NCBI GenBank assembly: GCA_034401135.1
Contig: JAWZSP010000010.1
Coordinates: 310,001-374,000 of the forward strand
Length of the DNA stretch: 64,000 bases
Direction of reading: 5' to 3'
Origin: Volutella citrinella
Taxonomy: Eukaryota > Ascomycota > Sordariomycetes > Hypocreales > Nectriaceae
The number at the start of each line of letters is the position of its first letter. Within the stretch, counting starts at the first letter, position 1. The translations under genes and the position numbers were made by a program. Below the pieces are notes generated by a model, which was not told the DNA's origin, did no database searches, and saw nothing but the letters and a program-made list of their open reading frames with translations. Positions 29,353-40,401 of this stretch are shown piece after piece.

Positions 29353-30605
29353 TGTAGCGGTTTAAAAATTTACAGGGGCGGCTGGCTCCTGCTGGCGAAG
29401 GAGGGATTGCCAATCTTCTGCCTGTTCCCATTCCTGCCTATTGTGATGGCCGCGCTGATTTTTTTGTTGCCCTTTCTTTGGGTGCGAGTCTTCTTCCATA
29501 CTTTTCGTATGCGATTCAGACCCAGAGAGGCGTAATCATCGACTCACATCTCGTCATATATATCGATATATATATAAACGCTGCCCTCAGTATTTCTAGG
29601 ACGTCCAAAAAAGTCAACTGTGCTACGCATGTTGGTGGCTTAGACCGCCTTTGGGCGGTTTTGTATCGATACTGTATGCTTTGTGAAAGTTGAAACGACA
29701 GCAACTGCTAGTTGCGGACAAGTCCAGATGTTGACGTACGAGATTTGATTAGCCAAGGCCTCCAATATTGGCAGCATCATGTACGCAAGCCGATGTTCTA
29801 AGGCCTAAGGATGCCGCGAGCCTCATGGCGCCCGGAGGCTGAAATGGCCTCTTACTAACCTGCTGTGTCAACGTCTTTCTTTCGGGTTCTATCTGGCCGT
29901 CAGACTCGACCACGCCATACAACCGCTCGTGCCGGCCGAATTTGCCGGGCCAGCAAAGCGCGACGATCTCGTGTCTTCAGCACAATGGATGACTGATTCC
30001 GACGGTCTCTTGAGCTAGATAGACTCAATCGTTGGAACTGACCTGCTCACGCAAATCCAAGCTTGTGGCCGCCGGCCGACCTATACCCCTACCCTTCAAC
30101 CTCCTCTCTTCACCCTAGAACATCATGTCCTTTCGGTTGTCTAGCTGCAGCCTGCTTAGTTGTGTTGCTAGCCACACCCAAGGCTTGGATTTGATTCTAT
30201 GCAACTAAGACTGGTCGTTTTCACCCATCGGTCACGAAACCTCGGAATACCGTTTCTTGCGAGGAGCCTAAACTCTGCCCGCAGCTCAAATTTGACCAGA
30301 TGCTACCCACCCCCTAAAATATCCCAGAGCCCTATTGCAGTTCATTCACGCTGTTGTTGACGAGACTCTGGGAAGGGGATATGAGATTGACGCTACTTGA
30401 GTTGACGTTGAATTGAAGACAGTGCCGAGCCCCAGGCTGGTTCGAATGCGTTAATTGCTCCGTGTTGTGATGTCGCTGCTCTGTAAAGGAACGGACATCG
30501 AAACCATTTCACAGTGGCGGATCAGACATTAAACATCCGAGTGCGTGGCTGATTGACTTCTCTGTCACGCTCAGATAACATAAAAGTGCAAGAGAACTTG
30601 TCCGG
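29353..30605. other. no supported gene; one dispersed repeat
   Basis: Includes the repeat copy at 30039-30084 and a TATATATCGATATATATATA tract at about 29556. The open frames look incidental. Confidence 0.3.
30039..30084 (+). repeat. short dispersed repeat, copy B
   Basis: Same-orientation partner of 26300-26345, both ending in TGTGGCCGCCGG. Confidence 0.55.
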
Positions 30606-31082
30606 CTATTCAAATTGGACGGCTCTTATTGGAGCACAGTAACTTCTCGGCTTGCTCGGTAGCGGAATCACCCCGAGAGCGTAGAGGAGTGACACTCCAA
30701 GCCCAAATATGTCACCTTTTTGACCTCGCTCCCACTCCTCTGCCTTGGAGAATAGCTCCGGTGCCATATACCATGGGCTGCCTTCCATGCAAATCCCAGC
30801 TTTGTGGTTTCGACTCAACTCATCGGATGCTAGTTCGAAGCCGGACAAGACAAAGCGGTTACCAACCCAAAGTATGTTGGGCGCCGTTACATTCATATGA
30901 ACCATTCTCATCCTTCCATGAATATATATCAGGGCAGATGAAATTCCAAGGCAAAGAGACACCATCAACTCATCGCGCCCTCTGAACTCTAAATCGTCCA
31001 TCAACCCAGAAAGTTCCAGGTGGTCCTCCGTATATAATGAAAGAGTGCGCGCATCATACCCATGATGCTTAACGATTGCGAA
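30606..31082 (-). CDS. pseudokinase-like protein, C-lobe exon
   Basis: The last exon begins at 31082 after an acceptor (TATTGTAG) and reads to the stop at 30606. It has a kinase C-lobe pattern: ISSALIYIHGRMRMVHMNVT with NIL two residues later, FVLSGFELA, GSPWYMAPELFSKAEEW and KGDIFGLGVSLLYAL. The catalytic-loop HRD is HMN and the DFG is SGF, while the APE box and the alpha-F aspartate are kept, so phosphotransfer is unlikely. Upstream to about 31450, text such as FTRFKGLTLGEPVKF in shifted frames may be an N-lobe, broken or spliced. Fungal accessory genomes carry many such kinase-like genes; a signalling-scaffold or decoy role is possible but inferred. Confidence 0.6.
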   Translation of the reverse strand, partial: FAIVKHHGYDARTLSLYTEDHLELSGLMDDLEFRGRDELMVSLCLGISSALIYIHGRMRMVHMNVTAPNILWVGNRFVLSGFELASDELSRNHKAGICMEGSPWYMAPELFSKAEEWERGQKGDIFGLGVSLLYALGVIPLPSKPRSYCAPIRAVQFE

Positions 31083-31756
31083 CTACAATAATGTCAGTCA
31101 GGGCGCTTGGTATCAGTTAAGAAACATAATGTTGCAATTTACTGAGATTATTCTTTTCGTGCTGCTATAGTCCAGATGCAGCGATGATGCGGTTATGGGT
31201 AGCGAATGTCTTGACGATAAAGTTCCCATAGCGCGAGTGTCTTGCTTTGAACTTGACTGGTTCTCCAAGCGTGAGGCCCTTTAAAGCGTGTAAACCTGTC
31301 GGTGACCCCTCGGCAATCGGTTTCTTGTTGGATGATGCAAATGTCTTTCAGCTTCTGCAGTCTCTCGCCGCCCTTTAGCTTTTTTGAAGGCAGGTATGAT
31401 GATGCCCTTATAGGGCTTTGGCCCGGGAGTTGTTCGTCAGCACGTTGCAAACACTCTTCATGTTGTCCTCATATGACTTCCCAATCACCTTCAAAGCCCT
31501 GTCCGAGGCGTCCCTTTGTTGAAGAGGTGTTTGCCAATACCACCCGTCTCTTGGTGGCCACATGATGAATCGGCGCATGGAGATGAAAAGCCACTTTCAC
31601 GTCCACATACTTGCTATTCATCCCCTCCTTGCCTGCCTATCTGTCCTCTTCAAGTGGCAACGCATCAGCCCGTGTCGCGCCTCTCCGACACTCATCCCAT
31701 CTCCATCCAGGTCCCCGGCTACCTCCAGCACGATTGGCTGAACTCGGTCGTGCATC
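31083..31756. other. possible N-lobe exons of the pseudokinase, otherwise empty
   Basis: Minus-strand text between 31193 and 31450 (for example LQKLKDICIIQQETDCRGVT) looks coding but splits between frames. No other feature recognised. Confidence 0.3.
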
Positions 31757-31921
31757 ATGGCTTCTCCTCCTGTAAAGGCTGGTTCCAACATGACCGGCAT
31801 CTCCGACCTCAGTGAGCTCAGCGCGATCCCATCAAGCGACACCGAGTTCATCGATGAGAACCCTGAAATGTGTGCTGCCTTCCACCGCAAGGCAAAGGCG
31901 AGCAGTGATTACTGTCCGTGA
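31757..31921 (+). CDS. short acidic ORF, possible first exon
   Basis: From ATG 31757 the frame gives 54 residues: MASPPVKAGSNMTGISDLSE, acidic middle, then FHRKAKASSDYCP. A donor (GTGAGC at 31918) overlaps the stop, and acceptors exist near 32000, so it may be exon 1 of a slightly longer gene ending near 32050-32065. No family recognised. It lies about 680 bases upstream of the Ulp1-type gene on the same strand. Confidence 0.3.
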   Translation: MASPPVKAGSNMTGISDLSELSAIPSSDTEFIDENPEMCAAFHRKAKASSDYCP

Positions 31922-32599
31922 GCTTCTTTCTCCACTGCATCTTGAAGCCATGGCCACATGGTCCCCCTGCTTGACTCCTTTGTTGCCACCACTGGCCTTT
32001 CTGCCAAGAAAGAAAGTCAGAGCTGTCAGCCCAGCGTGCGCTCTTGCCTGTCAAAGCTGATTGATACCCAGGCAATTGAAACCAAGCCTGCGACCTACAA
32101 TACCCCCTCCGACTGTGGTTGGCGATTAAGGGGCTGGCTGTACTCTTTCCTCATTCTCAATCAGCGGGCGCCTCGGTTCTTGGCTTTCTAGATGGATAGT
32201 AAAGCTGGAATTGGAGATGGCTAGTCTGTTGCCATGGCATCGATCGCATCCGATGGTGTGCATCCCCACCCCGACTGACCACAAAAAAAATAATGCAAAG
32301 GTACAGAAGACACCCCGCATTTCCCCAGCAAGCTCAGTCTGAGGAAACCACCCTTGTGAATGACAGAGCGCCCCAATTTGACAAGGTGGCTATTCCACTC
32401 CCCCACTGGCAGCGCTGTTACAGTGAGCTATGCCCACCTGCCTTTGGCAGACCGACAGCTGTGCATTCTCGCCACATAGAGCACAGCATCAGCCAAGGCG
32501 ACCAGGCTTGTGTGATCTTCGCGTCAACTTGGCATCTCCATCATCCACCCACCCGCCCACCACAAACCGTCACGCGTCTGGCCTGTCACATCCACGACC

Positions 32600-34603
32600 A
32601 TGACGACAGCAAATCCTAGCTTCGTGCAATCCCCAAGCCCTCATTCCCCCCAAGTCGTCACTGCACCGGCTAGTTTCACAGCAATCCAGCAGCCGGTCAA
32701 CCAGCATCACTCTCGTCGTCTTCGTGCGCTCCAGCCTGCGCCGCCCCAACTATCAGGCTCGGACCTGGATTGGCGCACTCTCAAAGACCATGTAGGTGAT
32801 CAAATCATCTCATCATCTCTCCACCAAAAAGTCTCCCACGCCTGTTCGGAAGCTTGTGCCACAGGCAGGGCCAACACAACGCGCAAAGGTGCAGAGACTG
32901 ACAGGCTCCCAGGCTCACCAGTTCACCCAAGACCAGTATGCCTCCAGCAAGGACCGCGCGACCAAGGACAGGAATATGACCGAGCAAGAAAGTCCTGCTG
33001 CCCACGACAGCCACGAGTCCGACGACAATGACGAACCCCCCAGCACTGCCTCTAATGGCACGTCCCATCAAGTTGCCAGCCCGGGGCCTCGCCAGCGGTT
33101 ACGATTGAGCATTATACCCGAGGTCGACTCACCAATCTGCCCCCCAGAAAGTCGTTCAACATTTCATCGGCCCCTCGAGCAGATTTCAAGCGACATCAAC
33201 ATGCGAAAACGGCAACGCTCCACTTCTTCAACAATAAGCAAGCGCCGCCCCATCGATGATGCGGGGCAATCAGGACAAAAAGAAGAGGTAGAGCAAGGCC
33301 AGCGCCACCCACCATCAATTTGACTGTTCCGACCTTGGGGGGTTCCTGGATCATGACACTGATTCTCTCGCCGACGATGAATCGATATGTCTGCTTCCCA
33401 TCGACGTCAACAATAAACCAACAGGAGCGAGCACGCAGCTGTCAACCCCCGCCCCAGTCGATGATGGCATTGATGGCGCAGAACGAGAGACTCGAGACAT
33501 TCCGATAGATGTTGCGATGCTGGCAAGGAATACTCCCCAAGTCGACGACGAATCAACAAAGGAGAGTCAGCAGTCGTTATACCACCTCATGCCAGATGCT
33601 GAGCTGGCAAGAAAGATGGCAAGACAGTTGTGCAACGATGTATGCCTGACCGATGATGTCGTATGGGTCATCTGCCAGCACCTGGGGTCTTTCTACATTA
33701 CCACCAAACCTGACTGTGGTAATGTCGTCCTTGACACGCTCGTCTTCCAGGTCGACCAGACCATCCAGTCATGGGCACGAGCACGACTGCCCACGCTTCG
33801 GCCTGGTTGCGAGGTCTATGTCCCCGTTCACCATGCGTCGTCTAGCCACTGGAGTCTCATGCGTCTTGTATGGGGGACGAGATACATAGTTGCAGAGCTC
33901 TTTGACTCGCTGTCTCTAGAACATGCGGATAGATCTCGACGGATAGAGCAGACCTGTCCGCAGTGGCTCAAACGCCTTGGCTTCAACCAAGAGGTCATGG
34001 TAACGAGCAAGGTACGAAATAAGCCCCAACTTTACTTTACCGAACTAACATATACTCTAGCCATGCCCACAGCAAACGGATATCACCAGTTGCGGTGTTT
34101 TTGTCCTAGCTTTCATAGCGGCGCTCCTCCAAGGCCAACCGTTGCCGCAGGCGATCGACCCCAAGGAATGGCGCCGGTACTTTTCAAGTCTGCTTCTCCA
34201 GAAGTCACAACAACCCGCACAACAACCCGCACAACAAGAATCCCCCCGACCAAGGCAATCGTCGGAGCAGGCCCAGCAGAGAAGCAACGGGGCATTCACT
34301 AGAGGCATCCCGAAACCGGCCAAGAAGCGTCTCCCAGAGGAGTTTGAGGAGTTGGAGCCGGCCAAGATATCCGATCGCGTAGATGCTCTGTGGCGCCAGC
34401 TTGAGCAAGCTTCCGAAGCCAAAACCGAAGCCCAGAATGCGCTGCTGAAAGCCCAATTTGATGTGCGCGCAACGTCACAGGCGGTTATCCAGCTGGAAGC
34501 GCAGCTGGCAGAATTGCAGGACATGGAGGTGTTCTACAGGGTGCTTTCGCGGCATGGATCAGAGAAGCTCCGTAGGCTATTGGACAAGGAGGATGGGGTA
34601 TGA
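32600..34603 (+). CDS. Ulp1-type SUMO protease (C48 family), probable frameshift
   Basis: Exons 32600-32791, 32832 to about 34011, and 34061-34603 (GT-AG introns of 40 and 49 nt) give about 630 residues. The N-terminal 300 are disordered, Ser/Pro-rich and basic. The catalytic domain follows: His in HHASSSHWSLM, Asp in AELFDSLSLEH, and after the last intron the PCPQQTDITSCGVFVLAF box with the oxyanion Gln and nucleophile Cys, so the triad is intact. The C-terminus is a Gln/Glu-rich coiled coil (EQASEAKTEAQNALLKAQFD). Between 33295 and 33310 the frame must shift by one base, with no plausible intron, so this is a recent pseudogene or a sequence error. Such proteases occur both as cell genes and inside fungal DNA transposons; no transposase or terminal repeats are visible here. 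Confidence 0.75.
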
Positions 34604-35739
34604 TCTGGTATTATGGGCGGTAGAGGGCAAGCAGTGTGAGGCGTACTCTGCGAGCCTGGCGTACCAGAGGTGTCTGGTCGAGACGCCTCCGGTCGCAGAA
34701 TAATTTAAAGCATTGCCCAGTATAACTTACTCGATGGTCTTGCCTGAACAGTCGATAGAGCGCACCCGTCCAACCTACAGGACGACTGCGAGCCGTCCTG
34801 GCTGGCTGTATTTCGGCTCTTGGCCAAGACGAGACGTGGGCGTAGCCCCTCGCGGCGAAATGAAGCTCTTCCATGTCTTCTTGCCCTTACCTTTCCCGCC
34901 TGAGTGGGGCAAGGACCCCAGGCCAACCTACGGAAGTCCGTCCCTGCCACAGATGAGGGGGGCGACTCAGGGTACGTGGGAAATCTGGAGAGCGGGTAGG
35001 ACAGAGCGTGTTTTAGGAGGGGAGGCACCTAGAGCGGGGAGCCGCTAATGTACTGGTACCCGTAGTCCGCCACGTAGGTACGTACCTTATGTATTGACGC
35101 CGGGAAGAGCAACGCGAGCCTGAGGTCACTGTCTCCTTCCTCGATGCAGCCGCCGCCTGAGAGGTGCCTGCAAGCAACACGGAGCCACCCCCCCCCCCCC
35201 AGCAACATGGCCACACCATGGCCGGCGCTTTCGCGTCAGAGATCCCATGACTAGGTATTACTCGAATCACCACGATACCACTGGCTGACTTGCTGACCTA
35301 GACTACAGCTGGCTGCGCGACGTGTTTTGAACGAGTCAAGCAAGAGCATGCCCACACCCCAAGCCCGATCCCTGAAGCGACGCCGACGACCGCCAACCCT
35401 TGCCCATCAGGAGGAGCCGGAGAGCATTCCCGCAACGAGTTGCGTCAGCGACAGACATTGCCAAAGCCCCACCTGAATCCGAAGTCCCAAGCCCGTGCCA
35501 AGGCCAGCTATGCCCTTGCAGCATCTCCCCGAATCGCAAGACGACATGGCAATCCCCAGCTGATCAATCTTGTCCTACTGGCAGCCGGCACTCTCTCTTG
35601 GAGTAAAATCCTGGCGCACGTCCTTTTGCGCAACGTTGCCCTCAACGCGCCGTGGTTCGTCCTTGGCACATGGGCATGTCCGTCCAGCGAACCTTGGGTT
35701 TTCTCTTGGAGACCAAGATTCTCCTCCAATGTGAACCCG
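34604..35739. other. no supported gene; C13 homopolymer
   Basis: Includes a run of 13 C at 35188-35200. Frames at 35440-35740 give protein-like text (SWSKILAHVLLRNVALNAPW) with no known motif. Confidence 0.35.
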
Positions 35740-36275
35740 GAGAACCTCTACTCCAGAACTTCAAGCATCTTCAAAATAGGTTGGCTCTGTTATAGTCCAC
35801 CGCCACCCGGCCCCTCCCAGACACCTTTCGCCAAGGACCAGATTGACAAGCATGTCCCTGTGGTATCGGCTCATCAAATACAAGCGCGGGACAGCATCGA
35901 CTTTCTCCAGTGACCAGGAAGCTCTGGGACCTCAACTTCCCTGACCACGAATACGACGCTGTTGCTCGACGAAAGGGCGCCCCTTTGGACGCCAGTATTG
36001 CTGCTCCTCGGCCGGCTGCTACCTCCACAACCCCCCGAGGAGGCACCACTCCCAACGGTGGTCCCCGTGTCGGCAAGGTCGCTGGTCCCGGAACCGCGGG
36101 CCTTCAGCGGGAGAATGCGACTCTGGAGGAGACAGTTGTTGGCCTTGAGTGTGAACGGGGTTTCTACTTCAGCAAGTTGCGAGACATCGAGCTGCTGATC
36201 CAGCAAGCTGTCGAGGATGATCCCGAGCTCGAGAAGCAGGAAGACGGTCTTGTGAAGCAGATCCAGGCAATGTAG
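35740..36275 (+). pseudogene. EB1/Bim1 microtubule plus-end protein copy, broken
   Basis: The end of the calponin-homology domain is recognisable: LQNFKHLQN, an intron ending at 35820, TPFAKDQIDKHVPV, then SIDFLQ. At 35911 the expected TGG of the conserved LQW is TG, a one-base deletion that creates a stop; in the next frame TRKLWDLNFPDHEYDAVARR continues as in Bim1. The EB1-homology coiled coil follows (LQRENATLEETVVGLECERG, FYFSKLRDIELLIQQAVEDD), ending with a TAG where family members continue with a YST.EGFE-type tail. The first half of the CH domain is absent or scrambled. EB1 proteins bind growing microtubule ends; this copy is inactive but recent enough to be read easily. Confidence 0.75.
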
Positions 36276-38951
36276 TCCGACGGATCGTTGATGTGGGCTC
36301 CAGTGACTATCTGGCCGTGGGGTGGGGGATGGGTGAACCAACACGAGGGCATAATACGATATGCTGGAGCCAGAGGTAGGTAAGTAGCGCAGGTGGCTGC
36401 ACACAGCTATAGAGGATTCCGAATAGCCTCAGACTGTAGTTTAGGATCGCTGTGAATGCTGTGCGCGGCTGTCTTAAAGCGGGCCAATTCCTTATTGAGA
36501 TGCCGCACGATTTTTCTTGATTTGAACTGGCCTGAATCCGGACTAGGAGGACAGAAGCTAGTTCAAAGGTATGCTTAGCAAGAGCCGCAAAAGTATATTC
36601 CATGGTATATACATCCATAGTGCTGTGTGCGTTAGCCGACCTAGAGAGTTGATGCTAGAGCTGATAAGGTGTACAGTTTACTCTACTACTCTCCACGATG
36701 CCCGACTCCGCTGGCCGTATTTCCATACCAGACCTGTCGTCCCATGTCTATATCGAGCTCACAACCGCCTCTACCAATACCGTGGCCTGCTCTGTCAACC
36801 AAAGCAATACGCTATACCATTACACCGACTTCTCCTGTAGCCTCCTCCTTGATGTGATAAGGATCGTATTACCAGTGGTGTCGATATAGGCAGCACTGCC
36901 ACTGCTGCCTTAGGCTTAACTACCTCTAGTTTGTTCAATCATCTACTCACATCGCGCTCAACGGGAGGCTTCACTGCAAGGCGGCCTTCGTCTTGTCGGT
37001 TGTCTCCGCGGCCCGACACTGCGTCGAACATGCAAGTAAGAACCTGCACTGTCACAAGCGCTAACGAACGGCAAACTCACCATCTAGCCGTGGAGCATCC
37101 CGTAGCGCTGAATCATCTGGCGGGACGGCCTCTCCTCCGCCTGTTCATACTGGTCTTGGGCGCCGCGCACGGCGTCTGCGGCCTTCATTGGGGTCCAACC
37201 CAACTCCTGCGCCCCGGATCGCGTCCATGTCGAGCTCCATCTTAAAGGAACGCAGACAAGAGAGTTCTTGAAATGATGAAAAGCACGGAGAAGGGACGAG
37301 AAGCTGCGGGGCTGGCACAACAGTCATATGGACAAAGGCAGGGCAAGCCAACCAGTCCTGGCCACTTGCCCCGGCAGGCTCTCACGTTTTTGAAGAGAGA
37401 AGAAGTAAGAGAAACGATCGGGTGGCTGGGTTCGGCTGACGCTCCACCGAGGAAATCTACAACCTCTGCCTGCCCGGCCCCTCCAGAATCTTCCCGCCAT
37501 CTCCCCAGCAATGGGCGAGCGCCCAGCAGCAGAATCTAACCTCGCACCTGTTGCTGCATATCCTCCGCATCCAGGTAGTCCACTGTAAATAGCTAGCGCT
37601 TTCCGCTGGATTGTTGCTCTACTGCTTGCATATGATCCATGAAATCCAGATTTTAATACCCTCTATTTAGGGTAATGACCGCCTTTAGACATTTTGGACG
37701 GGAGCTGGTTTGGTAACATATTTCCATCGGGGAGCGCGGCAACAGTCCCTCCAGCCTATCAACCAAGGCGCCATTTTAAAAAATCCAGCATTCGCGTTGC
37801 TATAGGTGAAAAAGTCCACAATTAATCCCAATAATAGTTCATACTGCCTACTATCTAGCAATGGTCATCAAAGTGTGGCTCAATCTGAGCACGTCCGTAG
37901 CCCGTGGATCTTCTGCCTCATCATGCCCATATCCCGATTGTTACGCCAGCCCGTAAATTCACATATAGCGACCCATCTCATCGGTCAGCAAAGGTGAACA
38001 ATCATCATTCGAACCCGAAGCGCCACGGCTAGCTTGTGGCATCCCATCTCAGCTGCTTGCTTAAACAATGAACTCATTCTGCGAGCTACATCACTAGATC
38101 TGCCCGCTGCGGATGGACAGCCCAGTGCCCCTCCAACACGGCCATTCTAGAAAGGAGTTGCAAAGTCCTTGACTCTTTGCGCAGGATTCTCTGTCTAGAT
38201 ACTATACGTGCCAGGTCTCAGTGGCTTCGTTTCAACCCTAGGTACATATCCTGTTGTTAGGGTCGACAATATAGCGGGTCTAGAGGTGGCTGGACGTCGT
38301 TCGGTCTTGCCTTCGGAAAGACACAAATCGAGGAATAAACGAAAGCTATCGCCTCGATGGGTTAGGCAGCACCAACATGTTTTACCATCCACTCCGCACT
38401 TTTGGCAACCGCTGATGCCTGCAAGCTCCATCAGAGTCTTTCACAAGTCTTGCATTTACTTTATATATTTTCGTAGTACCAGCATCCGCCAAGCCTAAGG
38501 CTAAGTCTTCTAAACGACCAGCAGTAGGTTAACCTTCAAGAACTATCTAAGCTCCTAGTGCCTAACAAAGGCCCCTTCCTAAGCCGTCCAGGCACTAAGG
38601 TGGCAATAACCGCCTCAGTCGGCCAATCAAACTGTTTAAGCCCCTGTACTTCTTTTTTCTTACAGGTGGATGATTAGAGCCAGACAGGTTTCAGAGACCA
38701 CCATTTTCATCCATTCAATACCGCTGTGCCACATTCCGCGAGACCCTGTTCATGCCTTTTCTTAGCATCACGACTTTTGAGTTAGGCATCAAAGCCATTG
38801 GCGTTTAGGTCATAGCGAGAAGACAAAACGATTATCCTTACATCCAGCGCAAACACCGCCGTGAGCTAGTCGGTACCCTACGGCTTCACATCGCCGTGCT
38901 GCCACATAAACTCGAAGCCCCTAACTTGCATACAAAGCGCAGCATCCGCTC
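36276..38951. other. long stretch without supported gene
   Basis: A 63-codon plus frame at 36698-36889 and a minus-strand piece at 37084-37250 (ELGWTPMKAADAVRGAQDQY in one frame, MELDMDAIRGA in another) may be gene scraps. Otherwise nothing is recognised. No RIP-like decay. Confidence 0.3.
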
Positions 38952-39503
38952 TCAAGCAAGAACACGTTGCGTAGCTACCACGAGTCGCTGTGCCGCCGCG
39001 TCATCACCTCCAGCCCGCACCCCGGTTGCCCGCCCCACCCATGCACGGCTGCCGTGGGCGCCTCCCGAAAGCGTTAGAGCATGCAGATCCACTTTCGAAC
39101 CGCCCCGGACTCCACTGGCTCGGGGTGCTGCCCTACACCTTTGACCTGAGACGCTGTACCACCTTGCCCGGCCCGGCTGCAACCATCGATTCTTAACGTT
39201 CGTCGCAAATGGCTGCCCGGCCCCGAGCCGCACGAGGTTATCCGCAATCCGTGGCATGTAGACCTCCTCGCGGATCTTGTGCCATTGTCACGCCAGCAGC
39301 GCATCCACAGTCGTCTTGGCCTCGTCCGCTACGTCTCGCAGCGCCCGCTTAAAGTCGGTCACGGCTATGCGGTCGACGTTGTGCAATAGCGCCTCGTGTG
39401 CCTCATCCCAACGCACCGACGGCTGGCCGCCCATGCGGTTGCGCCAGCCCTTGCCGTACGCCATCCAGTCGACAATCGTGCGCATGGCCATGTGTGCATC
39501 CAC
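38952..39503 (-). pseudogene. uncharacterised protein fragment with internal stop
   Basis: Minus-strand text from ATG 39503 reads MDAHMAMRTIVDWMAYGKGW, then VRWDEAHEALLHNVDRIAVT and DFKRALRDVADEAKTTVDAL. A TGA at about 39290 follows, and the same frame continues as WHKIREEVYMPRIADNLVRL to about 39150. It looks like one helical protein with a premature stop. Same strand as the CENP-A copy, about 330 bases downstream of it. Family unknown. Confidence 0.45.
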
Positions 39504-39829
39504 TCGGCGTGTACTTCCCTGAATGCGAGCACGGATGAAGAGATAAGGACATAACGAAATTGGACTTCTCTGAGAGCTACCAGGAGGGATGACTGAATTG
39601 TGGAACCAAGTCTGTCAATAGTGCCCTATTGGCTGTGAGCCACCAGGCGTAATACCTTGTTTGCGCGTGCGTCTGTGTTTGTTTGTTCACAAAAGTAGAC
39701 ATCAGAATCGGCTAATGTGACACGTACTTAACCCGTGCTCGGAGCGACAGTTTGGACGATGTTGATGAGTTTGATATGCTGGTCATATCGTCTCTGGCCT
39801 CTCCGCTAAACTACTGTGGCTGGCTGCAA

Positions 39830-40401
39830 TTAGCCCAATCCCTGCCACATGCCCCGTATCCGCCGCGCGAGCTGGATGTCCTTATGCATAATTGTCACCC
39901 GCTTAGCATGAATGGCGCACAGGTTGGTGTCTTCGAATAGATGCACCATGAAGGCTTCGGCAGCCTCCTGGAGGGCCTGGATCGCCTGGCTCTGCCACCA
40001 CATGCCCTCGCCTCGGGGTCGAACTGTCAATGCGATTTCTCGGACCTGGAAGTCTGAGCATCAGCGCTTCTTTCCAAGCAGCGCCCCAGGGCGGCACACA
40101 AAGCAGCCACGGGTGCTCAGGGACTTACCAGTCGCGCAAACGGTAGGCCGAGGAAGGAGCTTCGTGTGACCCTGGTACTGGCGGATCTCGCGGAGGGCCA
40201 CGGTGCCAGGTCGGTAGCGGCGCTTAGCGCGCACAGGGACAGGGTCGCCAGCTGACATGTTGCTGTTAGAAGCTGCGCCCCCGTGCTTGGGCTTTATTAG
40301 CAAGGGTGCTCACCTTGAATGTCACCCTGTCTCGACTTGACACCTGTTGATCGCTGCCCCTCTGGGGGTCGCCCTCTTGGGTTTTTCGTTTGTGGAGGCA
40401 T
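39830..40401 (-). pseudogene. second copy of centromeric histone H3 (CENP-A/CenH3), frameshifted
   Basis: Exons at 40314-40401, 40129-40262 and 39830-40045 with two GT-AG introns. Exon 1 encodes a basic tail (MPPQTKNPRGRPPEGQRS). Exon 2 has [19 protein letters not shown], the start of the histone fold. Exon 3 reads [20 protein letters not shown], then [40 protein letters not shown] and RIRG. The insert in loop 1 (TVRPRGEGM) and Q-S-Q-A-I-Q in place of the canonical H3 F-Q-S-S-A mark it as CenH3 and not H3. Two one-base frame breaks occur: exon 1 to exon 2, and within exon 2 before LPFARL. The protein end is intact. It cannot make a normal histone without correction. Confidence 0.8.
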
